Shown one piece after another: positions 19,596 to 28,297 of a stretch of DNA of 64,000 nucleotides. The stretch lies in NCBI GenBank assembly GCA_016714685.1, contig JADKCH010000017.1, forward strand, positions 3,553-67,552, read 5' to 3'. The first letter of the stretch is position 1; every line of letters begins with the position of its first letter. The notes beneath the pieces are model-generated. The model was not told the origin of the DNA and searched no databases. It saw only the letters and a program-made list of their open reading frames with translations. The position numbers and the translations under genes were made by a program. This stretch comes from Candidatus Geothrix odensensis. Its GTDB lineage: Bacteria > Acidobacteriota > Holophagae > Holophagales > Holophagaceae.

Positions 19596-20758
19596 TGGAA
19601 CATCCCCTTCGCCAACAGCTTGCCTGATTTCATGAGCAGGCGCCCCTTGGCGATGACGGTGCGGACCTCCAGATTCTGGGGATCCAGCAGGACCAGGTCC
19701 GCGTCCAGGCCCGGTGCCAGCCGTCCCTTGTTACGCAGCTTGAGGATGCGGGCGGGGTTCGCGGTGATGACCCGCAGGGCGGTCTCCAGGGCGATGCCCT
19801 CCTCCAGCACCGCCTGGCGCACGGCGGGGAAGAGCGAGGTGACCCGGCCCACCGAGATGTCCTGCAGCTTGCCCTGGTGGTCCCAGTCCGGCAGGCTGCC
19901 CTGGCCATCGGAGGTGAAGGTGATGTGGCCCGGATCCACGCCGGCTTCCAGCATGCGGCGCAGGGCCTTGGCGCAGGGGATCTCCCCCTCCGCCAGGTAC
20001 GAGGGCAGGGTGGAGGTGGTGAAGTCCACGAAGCCGCCGGCCTTGGCGTAGGCGATGCCCTCCTCGAAGAGGTGCGGGTTGCGGTTGATGTGGGTGGGCA
20101 GCATCTGGGCGGCGGACAGCTCGGTCTCGGCCACGATGCGGCGCAGGAAATCCAGGCCCCGGGCGCCATCGCCCAGGTGCACGTTCACGATGCCCGCCTT
20201 GCCCGACAGCATGCCGCCGCGCCGCGCCATGGCCACCACCTGGGCGAAGGCCTCGAAGGTGGGCTGGCTGGAGCGGTGGTCCGACAGGGCCACTTCCCCG
20301 GCGCCGATGACCTTCTCGATGAAGAGCAGGTCCTCCTCCAGGCTGGGCATGAGGGTGCGCAGGGGGACGCCGTAGGAACCGGAGTACACGAAGGTGCTGA
20401 TGCCCTCCTCGTCCAGGCCCTTGGCCTTGGCCAGGAGGCCCGCCATGTTGCGGGTGTAGCCGTCGGTGCCCAGGCAGCCCACCACGGTGGTGACGCCGCC
20501 CTGGATGGCATCCGTGAGGGGCAGGTCCGGCGTGCGGGTGGCGAAGCCGCCTTCGCCGCCGCCGCCCATGATGTGCACGTGGCCATCGATGAAGCCCGGC
20601 ACGGCCTTGAGGTTCCGGGCCTCGATCACCTCGCAGTACTTGCGGGGGATGCGGATGTCGGGCTCCATGCGGAGGATCTTCCCCCCGCCCAGGAGCAGGT
20701 CGCAGCGTCCCCCGGGTTCCGGGGCGTAGACATCGGCATTCTTGATGAGGAGCAGCAT
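19592..20758 (-). CDS. iadA: beta-aspartyl (isoaspartyl) dipeptidase
   Basis: This 388-residue metal-dependent amidohydrolase hydrolyses beta-Asp-X dipeptides. Visible residues are His60 and His62 (DGHVHIMG), ALSDHRSSQPTFEA, VNVHLGDG, PTHINRNPHLF, and the active-site Asp in FTSDGQGS. At the position of the carboxylated bridging lysine of the E. coli enzyme, as I recall its sequence, this protein has Glu155 (GAGEVALSDH). AGGAG lies before ATG 20758. It follows the M14 peptidase gene and overlaps the YfcC gene. It probably completes the breakdown of cyanophycin-derived beta-Asp-Arg. The protein lacks a signal peptide, so it acts in the cytoplasm. Confidence 0.92.
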   Translation of the reverse strand: MLLLIKNADVYAPEPGGRCDLLLGGGKILRMEPDIRIPRKYCEVIEARNLKAVPGFIDGHVHIMGGGGEGGFATRTPDLPLTDAIQGGVTTVVGCLGTDGYTRNMAGLLAKAKGLDEEGISTFVYSGSYGVPLRTLMPSLEEDLLFIEKVIGAGEVALSDHRSSQPTFEAFAQVVAMARRGGMLSGKAGIVNVHLGDGARGLDFLRRIVAETELSAAQMLPTHINRNPHLFEEGIAYAKAGGFVDFTTSTLPSYLAEGEIPCAKALRRMLEAGVDPGHITFTSDGQGSLPDWDHQGKLQDISVGRVTSLFPAVRQAVLEEGIALETALRVITANPARILKLRNKGRLAPGLDADLVLLDPQNLEVRTVIAKGRLLMKSGKLLAKGMFQ

Positions 20759-20793
20759 GGGGACTCCTTCCGGGCCCTGGGCCCGGAGCGGGT

Positions 20794-22290
20794 TCAGAAG
20801 ATGCGGGTGACGGGCAGGTCCGCGCCGGGCTTGGCCAGCTCGCGGAACCCAGGGTAGCCATAGAGCCCATAGAGCAGGCAGGGCTCCAGCACCTGGATGG
20901 CGCGCCGGGCCAGGTCCTGGTCCAAGGGGACGAGGACCGTCCCGGCGGGCAGGTCCATGTCGGCCTGGGGCTGGCGCTCCACGATCTGGCGGTCCTTGTA
21001 GCGCTGGTACAGCTCGTCATAGGGCTCTTCGATGCGGAGGAGCCTGACGCGCTCGACCTTGGCGCGGCGGGGCGAGGCCAGGGTCTCCCAGCGCAGGCCC
21101 TGGGCTTCCAGCACCGGGAGGAAGCGCGCGGCGGCGGCGGGCTCGATGGCATAGGCCCGGGGTGTGGGCACGGCGCCCTTCACCACCAGGTCGGTCATGG
21201 CCATGGCCGTGGGCACCTCCAGGGTGCGGCCCGTGGCCAGCTCGCGCACCTTCACGGCGTCGACCTTGCCGCCGGCGTTGGCCCAGAAGGTGTTGGTGGC
21301 GATGAAGGGCGGCAGCGGCTCGCGGCGGGCGCGCTCCGCCAGCTTCAGGATCCGGTCGCGCCAGGCGCGATCCCCCAGCAGGTGCCGGTAGAGGATGCGG
21401 TAGCCATCCACCCGCTCGCCCAGGTCGGCCTGGGGGTCGGGGGAGCGATGGCGCACGCCGGCCTCGATGATGAGGGAGAGGGCGCCCAGGGTGCCCAGGC
21501 CGTTGCGGCCGTCATCGACCTCCGGCGTGGAGGGGCGCAGCTCTTCGTCGGGTGGCGGTCCCCCCACCAGGTAGCGGCGGTAGGCGTGCCCGGCCTTCTG
21601 CTGCAGGGGGGCGGCGGCCGTCACGGCCTCCAGGGCCGCGGCCTTGAGGTAGTCGGGGATCAGCGGGTGGTTGCAGCCGTCCATGGTGATGACGGGCCAG
21701 GCCTCCCAGCCGCGCTTGGCGTAGTCTTCGCTATCCCGGCCGAACTCGTGGCTGTCCACGGCCAGGTGCGGACGGAGGCGGCGGGCCACGCGGTGCAGGG
21801 CCCGGGTCTCGGGCTGGGCCAGCAGCAGGTGGTCGCGGTTCAGGTCTGCCCCGGCGCCGTTGAAGCGGCGGTGGGCCACGGCGCCGTCCGGATTGAGCAT
21901 GGGCATGAGGTAGAGGTCCACGTCCTCGGGCAGCAGCTCCGGCTTCGCGGCGATGTCGCGGATGAGGGTGAGCAGGGCGTCCTTGCCCGCCACCTCGTCC
22001 CCGTGCTGCTGGGCGTAGTAGAGCACCCGGAACCGCGCCCTGGCGCCGCCACGATTGAGGCGCACCAGGAGGACCTTGCGGCCTTCGGTGCTCCGGGCCT
22101 CCTCGGTGATGGTGATGAAGCCGGGTTTCGCCACGCCTTTGAGGAAAGCGAGCATCTCCTCGTAGGACGCGGTCCGGCGCATGGCGCGGTGGTCCCCAGG
22201 GAAGGGCGCCTGGGGTGGGGTGGCGAGGCCCGTCATCCCGAGGGCGAGGAGCAGCCCGGCAATGCGGAGCTGGCGGGTGCCGCGGCTCAC
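20794..22290 (-). CDS. M14-family zinc carboxypeptidase, secreted
   Basis: The product is 498 residues. A signal peptide (about 1-24) leads into an M14 domain with the zinc-binding HxxE in AQQHGDEVAGKDA, the substrate-side ADLNRDHL and the third zinc ligand in VDSHEFGRD. The long C-terminal region (about 320-498) is not recognised. M14 enzymes cleave C-terminal residues. The GTG start at 22290 overlaps the cyanophycinase stop (GTGA), so the two are translationally coupled; a role trimming peptide products outside the inner membrane is inferred. Confidence 0.87.
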   Translation of the reverse strand: MSRGTRQLRIAGLLLALGMTGLATPPQAPFPGDHRAMRRTASYEEMLAFLKGVAKPGFITITEEARSTEGRKVLLVRLNRGGARARFRVLYYAQQHGDEVAGKDALLTLIRDIAAKPELLPEDVDLYLMPMLNPDGAVAHRRFNGAGADLNRDHLLLAQPETRALHRVARRLRPHLAVDSHEFGRDSEDYAKRGWEAWPVITMDGCNHPLIPDYLKAAALEAVTAAAPLQQKAGHAYRRYLVGGPPPDEELRPSTPEVDDGRNGLGTLGALSLIIEAGVRHRSPDPQADLGERVDGYRILYRHLLGDRAWRDRILKLAERARREPLPPFIATNTFWANAGGKVDAVKVRELATGRTLEVPTAMAMTDLVVKGAVPTPRAYAIEPAAAARFLPVLEAQGLRWETLASPRRAKVERVRLLRIEEPYDELYQRYKDRQIVERQPQADMDLPAGTVLVPLDQDLARRAIQVLEPCLLYGLYGYPGFRELAKPGADLPVTRIF

Positions 22291-23126
22291 TGGGAGACCT
22301 TGCGGGTGGCCAGGGCGATGGCCTGCCCGGCGCGGAGCACGTGAATCCGCAGGTCGCGCAGGGTGGCGCCGTTCACGGTCATGTCCGCGGGATCGAAGAC
22401 CATCACGGAGCGGTCGCCCACCACGGTGGCCTTCCCATCCTTCACCACCAGGGCCGTGGCTTCATCGATGCCGAGGCCCAGGTGGTCGGGACGCTCCATG
22501 ATCAGGCTGAAGAGGCGGTTCTGGCGGCCCCGCCGCAGGAAGTGCTGGTCCACCAGCACCCCCTCGGGCAGGAAGCCCATGCCCTCGCGGGTGCGGTAGG
22601 ATCCAGGGCCGAACTCGGCCCACTCGTTCTTCCCGTGCCGGTCATCGCCCGTGAGCATCACCTTGGACATGATGGCGGCTCCGGCGCTGGTGCCGCCGAT
22701 GGCGGCCCCGGCGGCGTAGCGCTCGAGGATGAGCTTCTGGAGCGGCGTGCCCACGATGCAGTCGCCCACCCGGTTCTGGTCCCCCCCCGAGAACCAGAAC
22801 CCCGTGCAGCGCTTCGCCCGCTCCAGCAGCTCGGGCTGGGAGGCCTGCTCCCGGGCCCGCACATCCAGGGCCACGAAGGTGAGCCCCGCCTTTTCGAGAT
22901 CCTCCTTCCACTCCTTGAGGGCCCCGTCCGGATCACTGGTGGAGGTGGGGATGATGCCCACCACCCCGCCCCTGCCGCCGGAGGCGCTGAGAAACGCATC
23001 CAGAATCGGCTGCGGCATCCCGCCCCCGCCCACGATGACCAGGGTGCCCCTGGGAGAAGAGGAGGCGGGACCGCCCGCGGTCAGAGTGGCGCAGGCCAGG
23101 GCGAGGGCTAGAAAGAATCGGTGCAT
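22287..23126 (-). CDS. cyanophycinase, secreted (S51 family)
   Basis: The product is 279 residues. A signal peptide (about 1-22) precedes the CphB/CphE fold: LVIVGGGGMPQP, the conserved FSGGDQNR, the nucleophile Ser147 in GGTSAGAAIMS, and VLVDQHFLRRGRQNR. Cyanophycinase is an exopeptidase that cleaves multi-L-arginyl-poly-L-aspartate to beta-Asp-Arg. The signal peptide indicates an extracytoplasmic form, as in bacteria that feed on external cyanophycin. It lies 79 bases behind the TonB receptor and overlaps the M14 gene, with isoaspartyl dipeptidase next but one. Confidence 0.9.
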   Translation of the reverse strand: MHRFFLALALACATLTAGGPASSSPRGTLVIVGGGGMPQPILDAFLSASGGRGGVVGIIPTSTSDPDGALKEWKEDLEKAGLTFVALDVRAREQASQPELLERAKRCTGFWFSGGDQNRVGDCIVGTPLQKLILERYAAGAAIGGTSAGAAIMSKVMLTGDDRHGKNEWAEFGPGSYRTREGMGFLPEGVLVDQHFLRRGRQNRLFSLIMERPDHLGLGIDEATALVVKDGKATVVGDRSVMVFDPADMTVNGATLRDLRIHVLRAGQAIALATRKVSQ

Positions 23127-23205
23127 GGGTCCATCACATCACTGAGGCGGCGGGGCGGCTATTCACGCGCCCCGCCGCTGGTTCACACGCTGCTTGAAAG
23201 AGGGA

Positions 23206-26001
23206 TCAGAACAGGAACTTGGCGCCGAGGCGGAAGGTCCGAGGCGGTTCCTGATCGAAGACCATGCCGGAGTAGAAGCTGTCGTACCGCTCGCCACGGG
23301 AGGTGACGGCCGCGTCGTTCAGGACGTTGAAGACGTCGCCGAAGAACTCCAGGGCCTTCTTCTTTCCCAGCTCGAAGCGGTGGGAGACCCTGACGTCAAG
23401 CAGGCGGCGGGCGTCGTAGCTGCTGGAGCCGAGGGGCTCGATGTTCACGTAGTAGTACTCGCGGTTGTACTGGCGGGGCGTCCGGATGTAGCGGGTGTAG
23501 TGGAGGCCACTGAGGTAGACGAAGCTGGCGGACAGGCGGGTACCCCAGGGGAGCTTGTACGAAGTCCGCAGCTTGTACTCATCGTCGTTGGTGCCGGGCA
23601 GGTCACCATCGTTGTTGTAGAGGGATCCGCTCCACTCCCGCCCGGAGGAGTAGCCGTTGGACTTCAGGAGGTTGCCCTTGTTGCTGGCCTTGGTGTAGCT
23701 GAAGTTCATGTCCCAGTTGGCGGTGAAGCGACCATCCAGGGAAATCGTCACGGCGGTGTAGGTCCGCTTGGCGCCTGAATCGTTGGTGATGTAGTAGTCA
23801 TGGGGCGGGAGGTTCGTGTCTGCCAGATTGATGCCCGGGGCATTGAAGGTGAGCGTCTGGCCGGTGAGCGGATTGACGACCTCGATGGCATCCGCGGGGT
23901 CCGTGAGCTCGGGGAGGCGGTCGAAGCGGGCGATGAGGTCCTTCCCCTTCCGGTGCACGTAGTTGGCCGCCACGACCCAGTTCCTGCCAAGGCGCTTCTC
24001 GACCGCGAACTGAAGTTCATCGAAGTAGGGGTGCTTGATGTTGGGGTCGATCGAGCTCTGCTCACTCACCCGGTTGCGGTAGGTGGTGTCATCGAAGACC
24101 GGCAGGGGATATTGCGACAGCGGGTCGGCGAGGTTGGTCAGCAGGACGACCTGGGCATCGTCGTAGTTCGGCCACCAGTAGCGCTTCTCCAGGGGGTAGG
24201 CTCCGGGGATGGCGCGGTCGTAGTTCGCTCCGGAGAGCCCGTCGTAGTAGCGCCCGATGTGGCCCTTCACCACGAAGGTCTTGGCCGTGTCCGGGGTCCA
24301 GGTGAACCCGAACCTCGGGGCCACCGTGTTGGTCTTCCACTGGCTGCCGCCCTTGAACTGCTCGAAGCGCAGGCCGGGACGCAGGACGAGGTGATCGTTG
24401 ACAGTCCAGGTGTCCTGCACGAAGAAGGTGTTGCGCTCCAGCTTGGTGTCGAAGTCGTAGCCGCCACCCACCTGGACGTAGTCGGGGTAGACCTCGCCGT
24501 AGTCCGCGTCACCCACCGCATTCAGGGAGATGCCGCCGGGGTACCAGGCCCGCTCCTTGTCCTTGGCCCGGTCGATGTCCAGGCCGAACTTCAGGGCGTG
24601 GGAACCCCTCCCCGAGGGGATGAACCAGTCCAGGGAGGCCAGCAGGCCCACGCGGCTCCTGGTGTTCTCGAAGTTCTGGTAGGCGTTGTTCATCTGCTCG
24701 AAGCCGGCGAAGGCTGCGTAGCTCGGGATGGCGGGATTCAGGGGCACGGTCCCATCAACATAGAGGGAATAATTCTCGCCGTTGTAGCCCTTGTGATCGT
24801 CGATGCCGTCATAGCCGCTGGCCCGCAGGGTCAACACCATGTTGCTGTTCAGGGACTGCATCCACTCGAGCCCGTAGGTGAAGTTGGGACCGTCCTGCTT
24901 GCGGGTGGCGTCCACCGCGAGGACGCGCGAGGCGCCGCGGTGGTCCGTCTCCACCGTGTCGTAGTCCATGAAAAGGGAGAGGGTCGCGCTGGGCGTGGCC
25001 TGGAGGGTCAGGTTGGCCATGGCCCGGGGCGTGGAGCGCTTCTCGGAGGTGGGGCTGCCCACGGGGGTGCGCTCGATGGAGATGGACTCCACGGACAGGA
25101 AATACCAGAGCTTGTCCTTGATGATGGGGCCGCCCACGTTCAGGGCGAGGTCCGAGGCCGTGTCGCCCACCTTGCGGACGGTCTGCTCAGGGAAGGAGGG
25201 ATCCGGCCCGCTGCGGTTCACGCTCCAGCTGTCCTTCTGGTAGTAGCCGGCGATGGAGCCGCTGAACTGGTTGCCGCCCTTCTTGATGATGCCGTTGAAG
25301 TAGGCGCCCGAGAAACCGCCGAACTCGGCGCCGGCGCCGACGCCGCCGATCTGCACTTCCTCGAACCAGTCGGGATTGACCTGCACCCAGGCCTGGCCGG
25401 CGGAGGAATCACCCACGTTGATGCCGTTGATGAGGTAGGCGTTGGCGTTGTCGCGGTCTCCGCCGAACCCCGAGGCGGACACGCGGGCGCCGGAACTGAC
25501 GGTGAGGTTGATGCCGGGGGTGAGGGCCGCGATGGCGGCGATATCCCGCTTGATGGGCAGGTTCTCGATGTCCTCGGCCTTGAAGTTCCGGGTCAGGGTG
25601 GAGGACATTTCCTCCAGGCCGGACTGTCCCACCACCTCGACCACGGCCGCCGACTCGGGGGCCATGCGGATATCGACCGTGGTGGTCTTGCCGAGCTCGG
25701 CCACCTCGTTCACCTTGCGGGTCGGGAAGCCCTTGGCCTCCACGGTGATGGTGTAGCGCCCGGGGGGCAGCATGGGGATGCGGTAGCGGCCATTCTCCGA
25801 GGTGGTCACCGTCCTGGCGCCCCCGATGAGCGACTCGGAGGTCACCCTAAGCAGGGCGCCGGCGAGGGGCCTTCCGGTGTTGTCCGAGACCGTCCCGGTG
25901 ATGGCCGAGGTGGTGGTGCCCTGGGCCAGCATGGCGACCGGGGCCGCCACGAGCGCCAGCACGAGCGCACTGAATCTGGAAGAGCCAGAGTTTCTAGCCA
26001 T
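23206..26001 (-). CDS. TonB-dependent receptor, Oar-like, with carboxypeptidase-regulatory N-terminus
   Basis: The product is about 931 residues. A signal peptide ends near MLAQG. The carboxypeptidase-regulatory-like Ig fold (about 33-110; ITGTVSDNTGRPLAGALLRV) is followed by a plug domain (about 125-240; NLPIKRDIAAIAALTPGINL and YLINGINVGD) and a long beta barrel ending in RLGAKFLF, the aromatic C-terminal signature. This is the architecture typical of Acidobacteriota and Bacteroidota receptors that import oligomers. GGAGG lies four bases before ATG 26001, preferred over GTG 26004. It follows an RpiR gene and heads the cyanophycinase cluster, so it may import cyanophycin fragments. Confidence 0.92.
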   Translation of the reverse strand: MARNSGSSRFSALVLALVAAPVAMLAQGTTTSAITGTVSDNTGRPLAGALLRVTSESLIGGARTVTTSENGRYRIPMLPPGRYTITVEAKGFPTRKVNEVAELGKTTTVDIRMAPESAAVVEVVGQSGLEEMSSTLTRNFKAEDIENLPIKRDIAAIAALTPGINLTVSSGARVSASGFGGDRDNANAYLINGINVGDSSAGQAWVQVNPDWFEEVQIGGVGAGAEFGGFSGAYFNGIIKKGGNQFSGSIAGYYQKDSWSVNRSGPDPSFPEQTVRKVGDTASDLALNVGGPIIKDKLWYFLSVESISIERTPVGSPTSEKRSTPRAMANLTLQATPSATLSLFMDYDTVETDHRGASRVLAVDATRKQDGPNFTYGLEWMQSLNSNMVLTLRASGYDGIDDHKGYNGENYSLYVDGTVPLNPAIPSYAAFAGFEQMNNAYQNFENTRSRVGLLASLDWFIPSGRGSHALKFGLDIDRAKDKERAWYPGGISLNAVGDADYGEVYPDYVQVGGGYDFDTKLERNTFFVQDTWTVNDHLVLRPGLRFEQFKGGSQWKTNTVAPRFGFTWTPDTAKTFVVKGHIGRYYDGLSGANYDRAIPGAYPLEKRYWWPNYDDAQVVLLTNLADPLSQYPLPVFDDTTYRNRVSEQSSIDPNIKHPYFDELQFAVEKRLGRNWVVAANYVHRKGKDLIARFDRLPELTDPADAIEVVNPLTGQTLTFNAPGINLADTNLPPHDYYITNDSGAKRTYTAVTISLDGRFTANWDMNFSYTKASNKGNLLKSNGYSSGREWSGSLYNNDGDLPGTNDDEYKLRTSYKLPWGTRLSASFVYLSGLHYTRYIRTPRQYNREYYYVNIEPLGSSSYDARRLLDVRVSHRFELGKKKALEFFGDVFNVLNDAAVTSRGERYDSFYSGMVFDQEPPRTFRLGAKFLF

Positions 26002-26041
26002 CACGCCTCCGAAAGTTGAAAGATGTTGGATTGGTGATCAA

Positions 26042-26071
26042 AAAGTAATGCTTCTGTTAAAGGTGAGTCAA
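26042..26071 (-). promoter_or_regulatory. candidate sigma-70-type promoter for the TonB receptor operon
   Basis: On the reverse strand TTGACT (26071-26066) is followed after 18 bases by TACTTT (26047-26042), with an A tract just upstream of the first element. It lies about 40 bases before the start of the receptor gene, in the 150-base gap after the RpiR gene. The match is fair at both boxes; function is inferred. Confidence 0.4.
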
Positions 26072-26138
26072 GTTTTTTTTCATCGATGCGAAAGGTTCAC
26101 CGCCACCGGCCGGAAGCCGGCGTCGGCGAACGGAAATT

Positions 26139-26155
26139 CTGAGAAGGCTTCTCAG
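26139..26155 (-). terminator. short perfect hairpin at the end of the RpiR gene
   Basis: CTGAGAAGGCTTCTCAG is a perfect seven-base-arm inverted repeat around GGC, overlapping the stop codon of the regulator. No strong U run follows on the transcribed strand, so it could be a weak terminator or a processing hairpin separating the regulator from the receptor operon. Confidence 0.35.
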
Positions 26156-26994
26156 GACTTGGCGAACTTCGGCAGGGCCACCCGCTCCACTTCGCGCAGC
26201 TTCTTGAGGGCCAGGTGGGGATCCTGGCTGGCGATGGAGGTGGCGATGGCGTGGGCCAGCACCCCGAAGGTGGTCACGCTGTGCGAGAAGAGCAGGTTCT
26301 CGCCGGGGATGGGCAGGGCCAGGCTGGCGGACTTGGCGAGGGGACCGTTCAGGTTGTCCGTGAAGGCCAGCACGGGCACGCCGCGCTTGCGGGCATAGGC
26401 GGCGGCGTCCAGCGTCTCCTGGGTGTACGGCATGATGCTGATGGCGATGAGCAGGTCCTTGCTTTCCAGCATGCCCACCTGGGTGGCGAAGTCGGCCGGA
26501 TTGCCCTCGAGGACGGGCAGCCCCGTGTTGATGAGCAGGTAGGCCAGCTGCCGGGCCATGAGGGCCGATACGCCATCGCCGATGGCCAGGCGCAGGCGGC
26601 TGGATTTGATCTGGTGGACCACCTTCTTCAGGAGGTCCTCGTTCACGGCCTGGACCAGGGTCTCGAGGTTCCGGATATCCCGGCGGGCCACCTCGAGCAG
26701 CGTGGCCGAGGCGCGCACCGGCGCCTGCAGCAGCTGCTCGCCCCGGCCGTAGTGCTTCTTGGCGGCGGTGACCAGGGCCTTCCGCATCTCCAGGTAGCCG
26801 GAGTACTCCAGCTTCTTGGCGAAGCGCACCACGGTGGCCACGCAGGTCTGGGATTTCTGGGCCAGCTCCTCGACGCCCCAGAGGGGGGCCTCGTTCATGT
26901 TGGCGATGAGGCAGTCAGCGATCTGCCGCTGGCTGGGGGACAGCCCCTGCGCGCTGTGCAGCCGGTTCAGCAGGGGGTTCTTCGTCGCGGACAT
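26152..26994 (-). CDS. RpiR-family (MurR-type) transcriptional regulator with SIS domain
   Basis: The product is 280 residues. An N-terminal HTH_6 domain (about 1-77; LSPSQRQIADCLIANMNEAP, then TCVATVVRFAKKLEYSGY) is joined to a C-terminal SIS domain (about 125-260; LRLAIGDGVSALMARQLAYLL and LLIAISIMPYTQETLDAA). SIS domains normally bind phosphosugars, but RpiR-type regulators also control amino-acid and other catabolic genes. The start is ATG 26994. It lies directly upstream of the TonB receptor/cyanophycinase cluster on the same strand and is the obvious candidate regulator. Confidence 0.88.
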   Translation of the reverse strand: MSATKNPLLNRLHSAQGLSPSQRQIADCLIANMNEAPLWGVEELAQKSQTCVATVVRFAKKLEYSGYLEMRKALVTAAKKHYGRGEQLLQAPVRASATLLEVARRDIRNLETLVQAVNEDLLKKVVHQIKSSRLRLAIGDGVSALMARQLAYLLINTGLPVLEGNPADFATQVGMLESKDLLIAISIMPYTQETLDAAAYARKRGVPVLAFTDNLNGPLAKSASLALPIPGENLLFSHSVTTFGVLAHAIATSIASQDPHLALKKLREVERVALPKFAKS

Positions 26995-27016
26995 GGGATG
27001 CAGGATAGCGCGGTCA

Positions 27017-28201
27017 TCAAGGGAGCTGAATGTCCCCGGCTCCCACGAAGGTGGCCAGGCGCTCCAGGGCCTCGTCCAGCCCGCGCCGGCGGACCTTGGT
27101 GACGCGGACCCCGGCCTCCCACCACAGGCCCTTGATCTCCAGGAGGCCCCGGTCGCGGTGGAGCTTGGGATCCAGGCGCCCCACGAGGCGGTCGCCCTCC
27201 AGGATGGGCAGGACGAAGTAGCCGAACTGGCGCTTGGGCTCGGGCACGAAGGCCTCGAAGCGGTAGTCGAAGCCGAAGCGGCGCAGGGCGCGGGTGCGGT
27301 CGCGGAGGATCGGATCGAAGGGGCAGAGCAGGCGGGTGCGCTCCGGTGGCTCCGGTAGCCGGGCCAGGCGCGCCTCCCAGTCCGCCAGGGCGAAAGCGGG
27401 GCGCACCTCGCCATCGGCGGACTCGACCTGCACGGGGACGATGCGGCCCTCCTGCTCGGCGGCCGCGCACCAGGCCTTGGCCTCCGCCGCCTCGATGCTG
27501 TCCCAGAATCCGGCCAGCTCCTTCGGCGTGAACACCCAGAGGCGCTCGGCCGCAGTGCCGCACGCCCAATCCAGGTGTTCGGCTGGCCCGGGGCAGGGCA
27601 GGGCGTGGTGCGCCGGCAGCACGCGCTCCGTGAGGTCGTAGACCTTCTGGAAGCCCTCCCGGCGGGGGACCATCAGCTCGCCGCTGCGCCAGAGGAAATC
27701 CAGGGCGGCCTTCTGCGGCTTCCAGCCCCACCAGGGGCCGCGCTTCTCCGGGTGCTCGAAGTCCGAGGACTTCAGCGGGCCCTCTTGTTCGATGCGGGCC
27801 TTCACGCCGGCCACCACCTTCGCGCCATCGGTGCCGCGGAAGTGGTGCTGCCACCAGGCGTGGGTGTGGATGCGCTGGCGGTCCCGCGCGAAGCGGGGCT
27901 TCCAGTGCTGGAAATGTGCTGTGGGGATGGCGGAGGCATCGTGGGTGAAACCTTCGAAGAGGCTCCGCTTCTGTTCCAGCAGCTTCCGGAGCTGCTCGGG
28001 CCGGTAGCCGTCCAGCCGGCTGAAGAGGGTGAGGTCGTGGGCCCGGGCCACCACGTTGATGGTGTCCACCTGCACGAAGCCCAGGCGCTCGATGAGGGCC
28101 TGCAACGAGGCCGAGGTGACCCGCTTCCCGGGATCGTCCAGCAGGCCCTGGGCGCCGAGGAAGAGGCGCTGGGCGGCGGCGGCGGGGATGAGCGGCATCA
28201 T
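27017..28201 (-). CDS. YcaQ/AlkX-like winged-helix DNA glycosylase (HTH_42 family)
   Basis: The product of 394 residues belongs to the family whose members unhook interstrand crosslinks or excise bulky alkyl bases. The N-terminal part has LGFVQVDTINVVARAHDLTLFSRL, containing the family QxD motif (QVD) that I know as the catalytic site. Three winged-helix-like segments follow, with CPFDPILRDRTRALRRFGFDY near residue 300. The start is one of two adjacent ATG codons (28201 or 28198). It is 23 bases upstream of the RpiR start, on the same strand as fadH. Confidence 0.82.
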   Translation of the reverse strand: MMPLIPAAAAQRLFLGAQGLLDDPGKRVTSASLQALIERLGFVQVDTINVVARAHDLTLFSRLDGYRPEQLRKLLEQKRSLFEGFTHDASAIPTAHFQHWKPRFARDRQRIHTHAWWQHHFRGTDGAKVVAGVKARIEQEGPLKSSDFEHPEKRGPWWGWKPQKAALDFLWRSGELMVPRREGFQKVYDLTERVLPAHHALPCPGPAEHLDWACGTAAERLWVFTPKELAGFWDSIEAAEAKAWCAAAEQEGRIVPVQVESADGEVRPAFALADWEARLARLPEPPERTRLLCPFDPILRDRTRALRRFGFDYRFEAFVPEPKRQFGYFVLPILEGDRLVGRLDPKLHRDRGLLEIKGLWWEAGVRVTKVRRRGLDEALERLATFVGAGDIQLP

Positions 28202-28221
28202 CGAAAATAATCCCGAAAAAA

Positions 28222-28285
28222 TTTATCCACAGATTGCACCGATTCCGCAGATAAGGATTGGTTTCTGAATCTGTGAAATCGGTGG
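28222..28285. repeat. paired inverted intergenic repeat (CCACAGAT/CACCGAT type)
   Basis: Units ATCCACAGATT, GCACCGATTCC and GCAGATAAG (about 28224-28255) face the complementary AATCTGTG and AAATCGGTGG (about 28267-28284) within the 96-base gap between the fadH and YcaQ-like starts/stops. The gap is AT-rich relative to the neighbours. It mixes the two unit types seen at 7027-7140 and 16418-16526. Confidence 0.5.
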
Positions 28286-28297
28286 ACCAGGTCCTTT

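Noticed and set aside
18159..20051. A 630-codon forward frame opposite the YfcC and dipeptidase genes, and a similar 739-codon frame opposite the TonB receptor (23800-26019)
   Set aside because: Both are antisense to strongly supported genes, with His/Gly/Gln-rich composition typical of codon-bias shadows.
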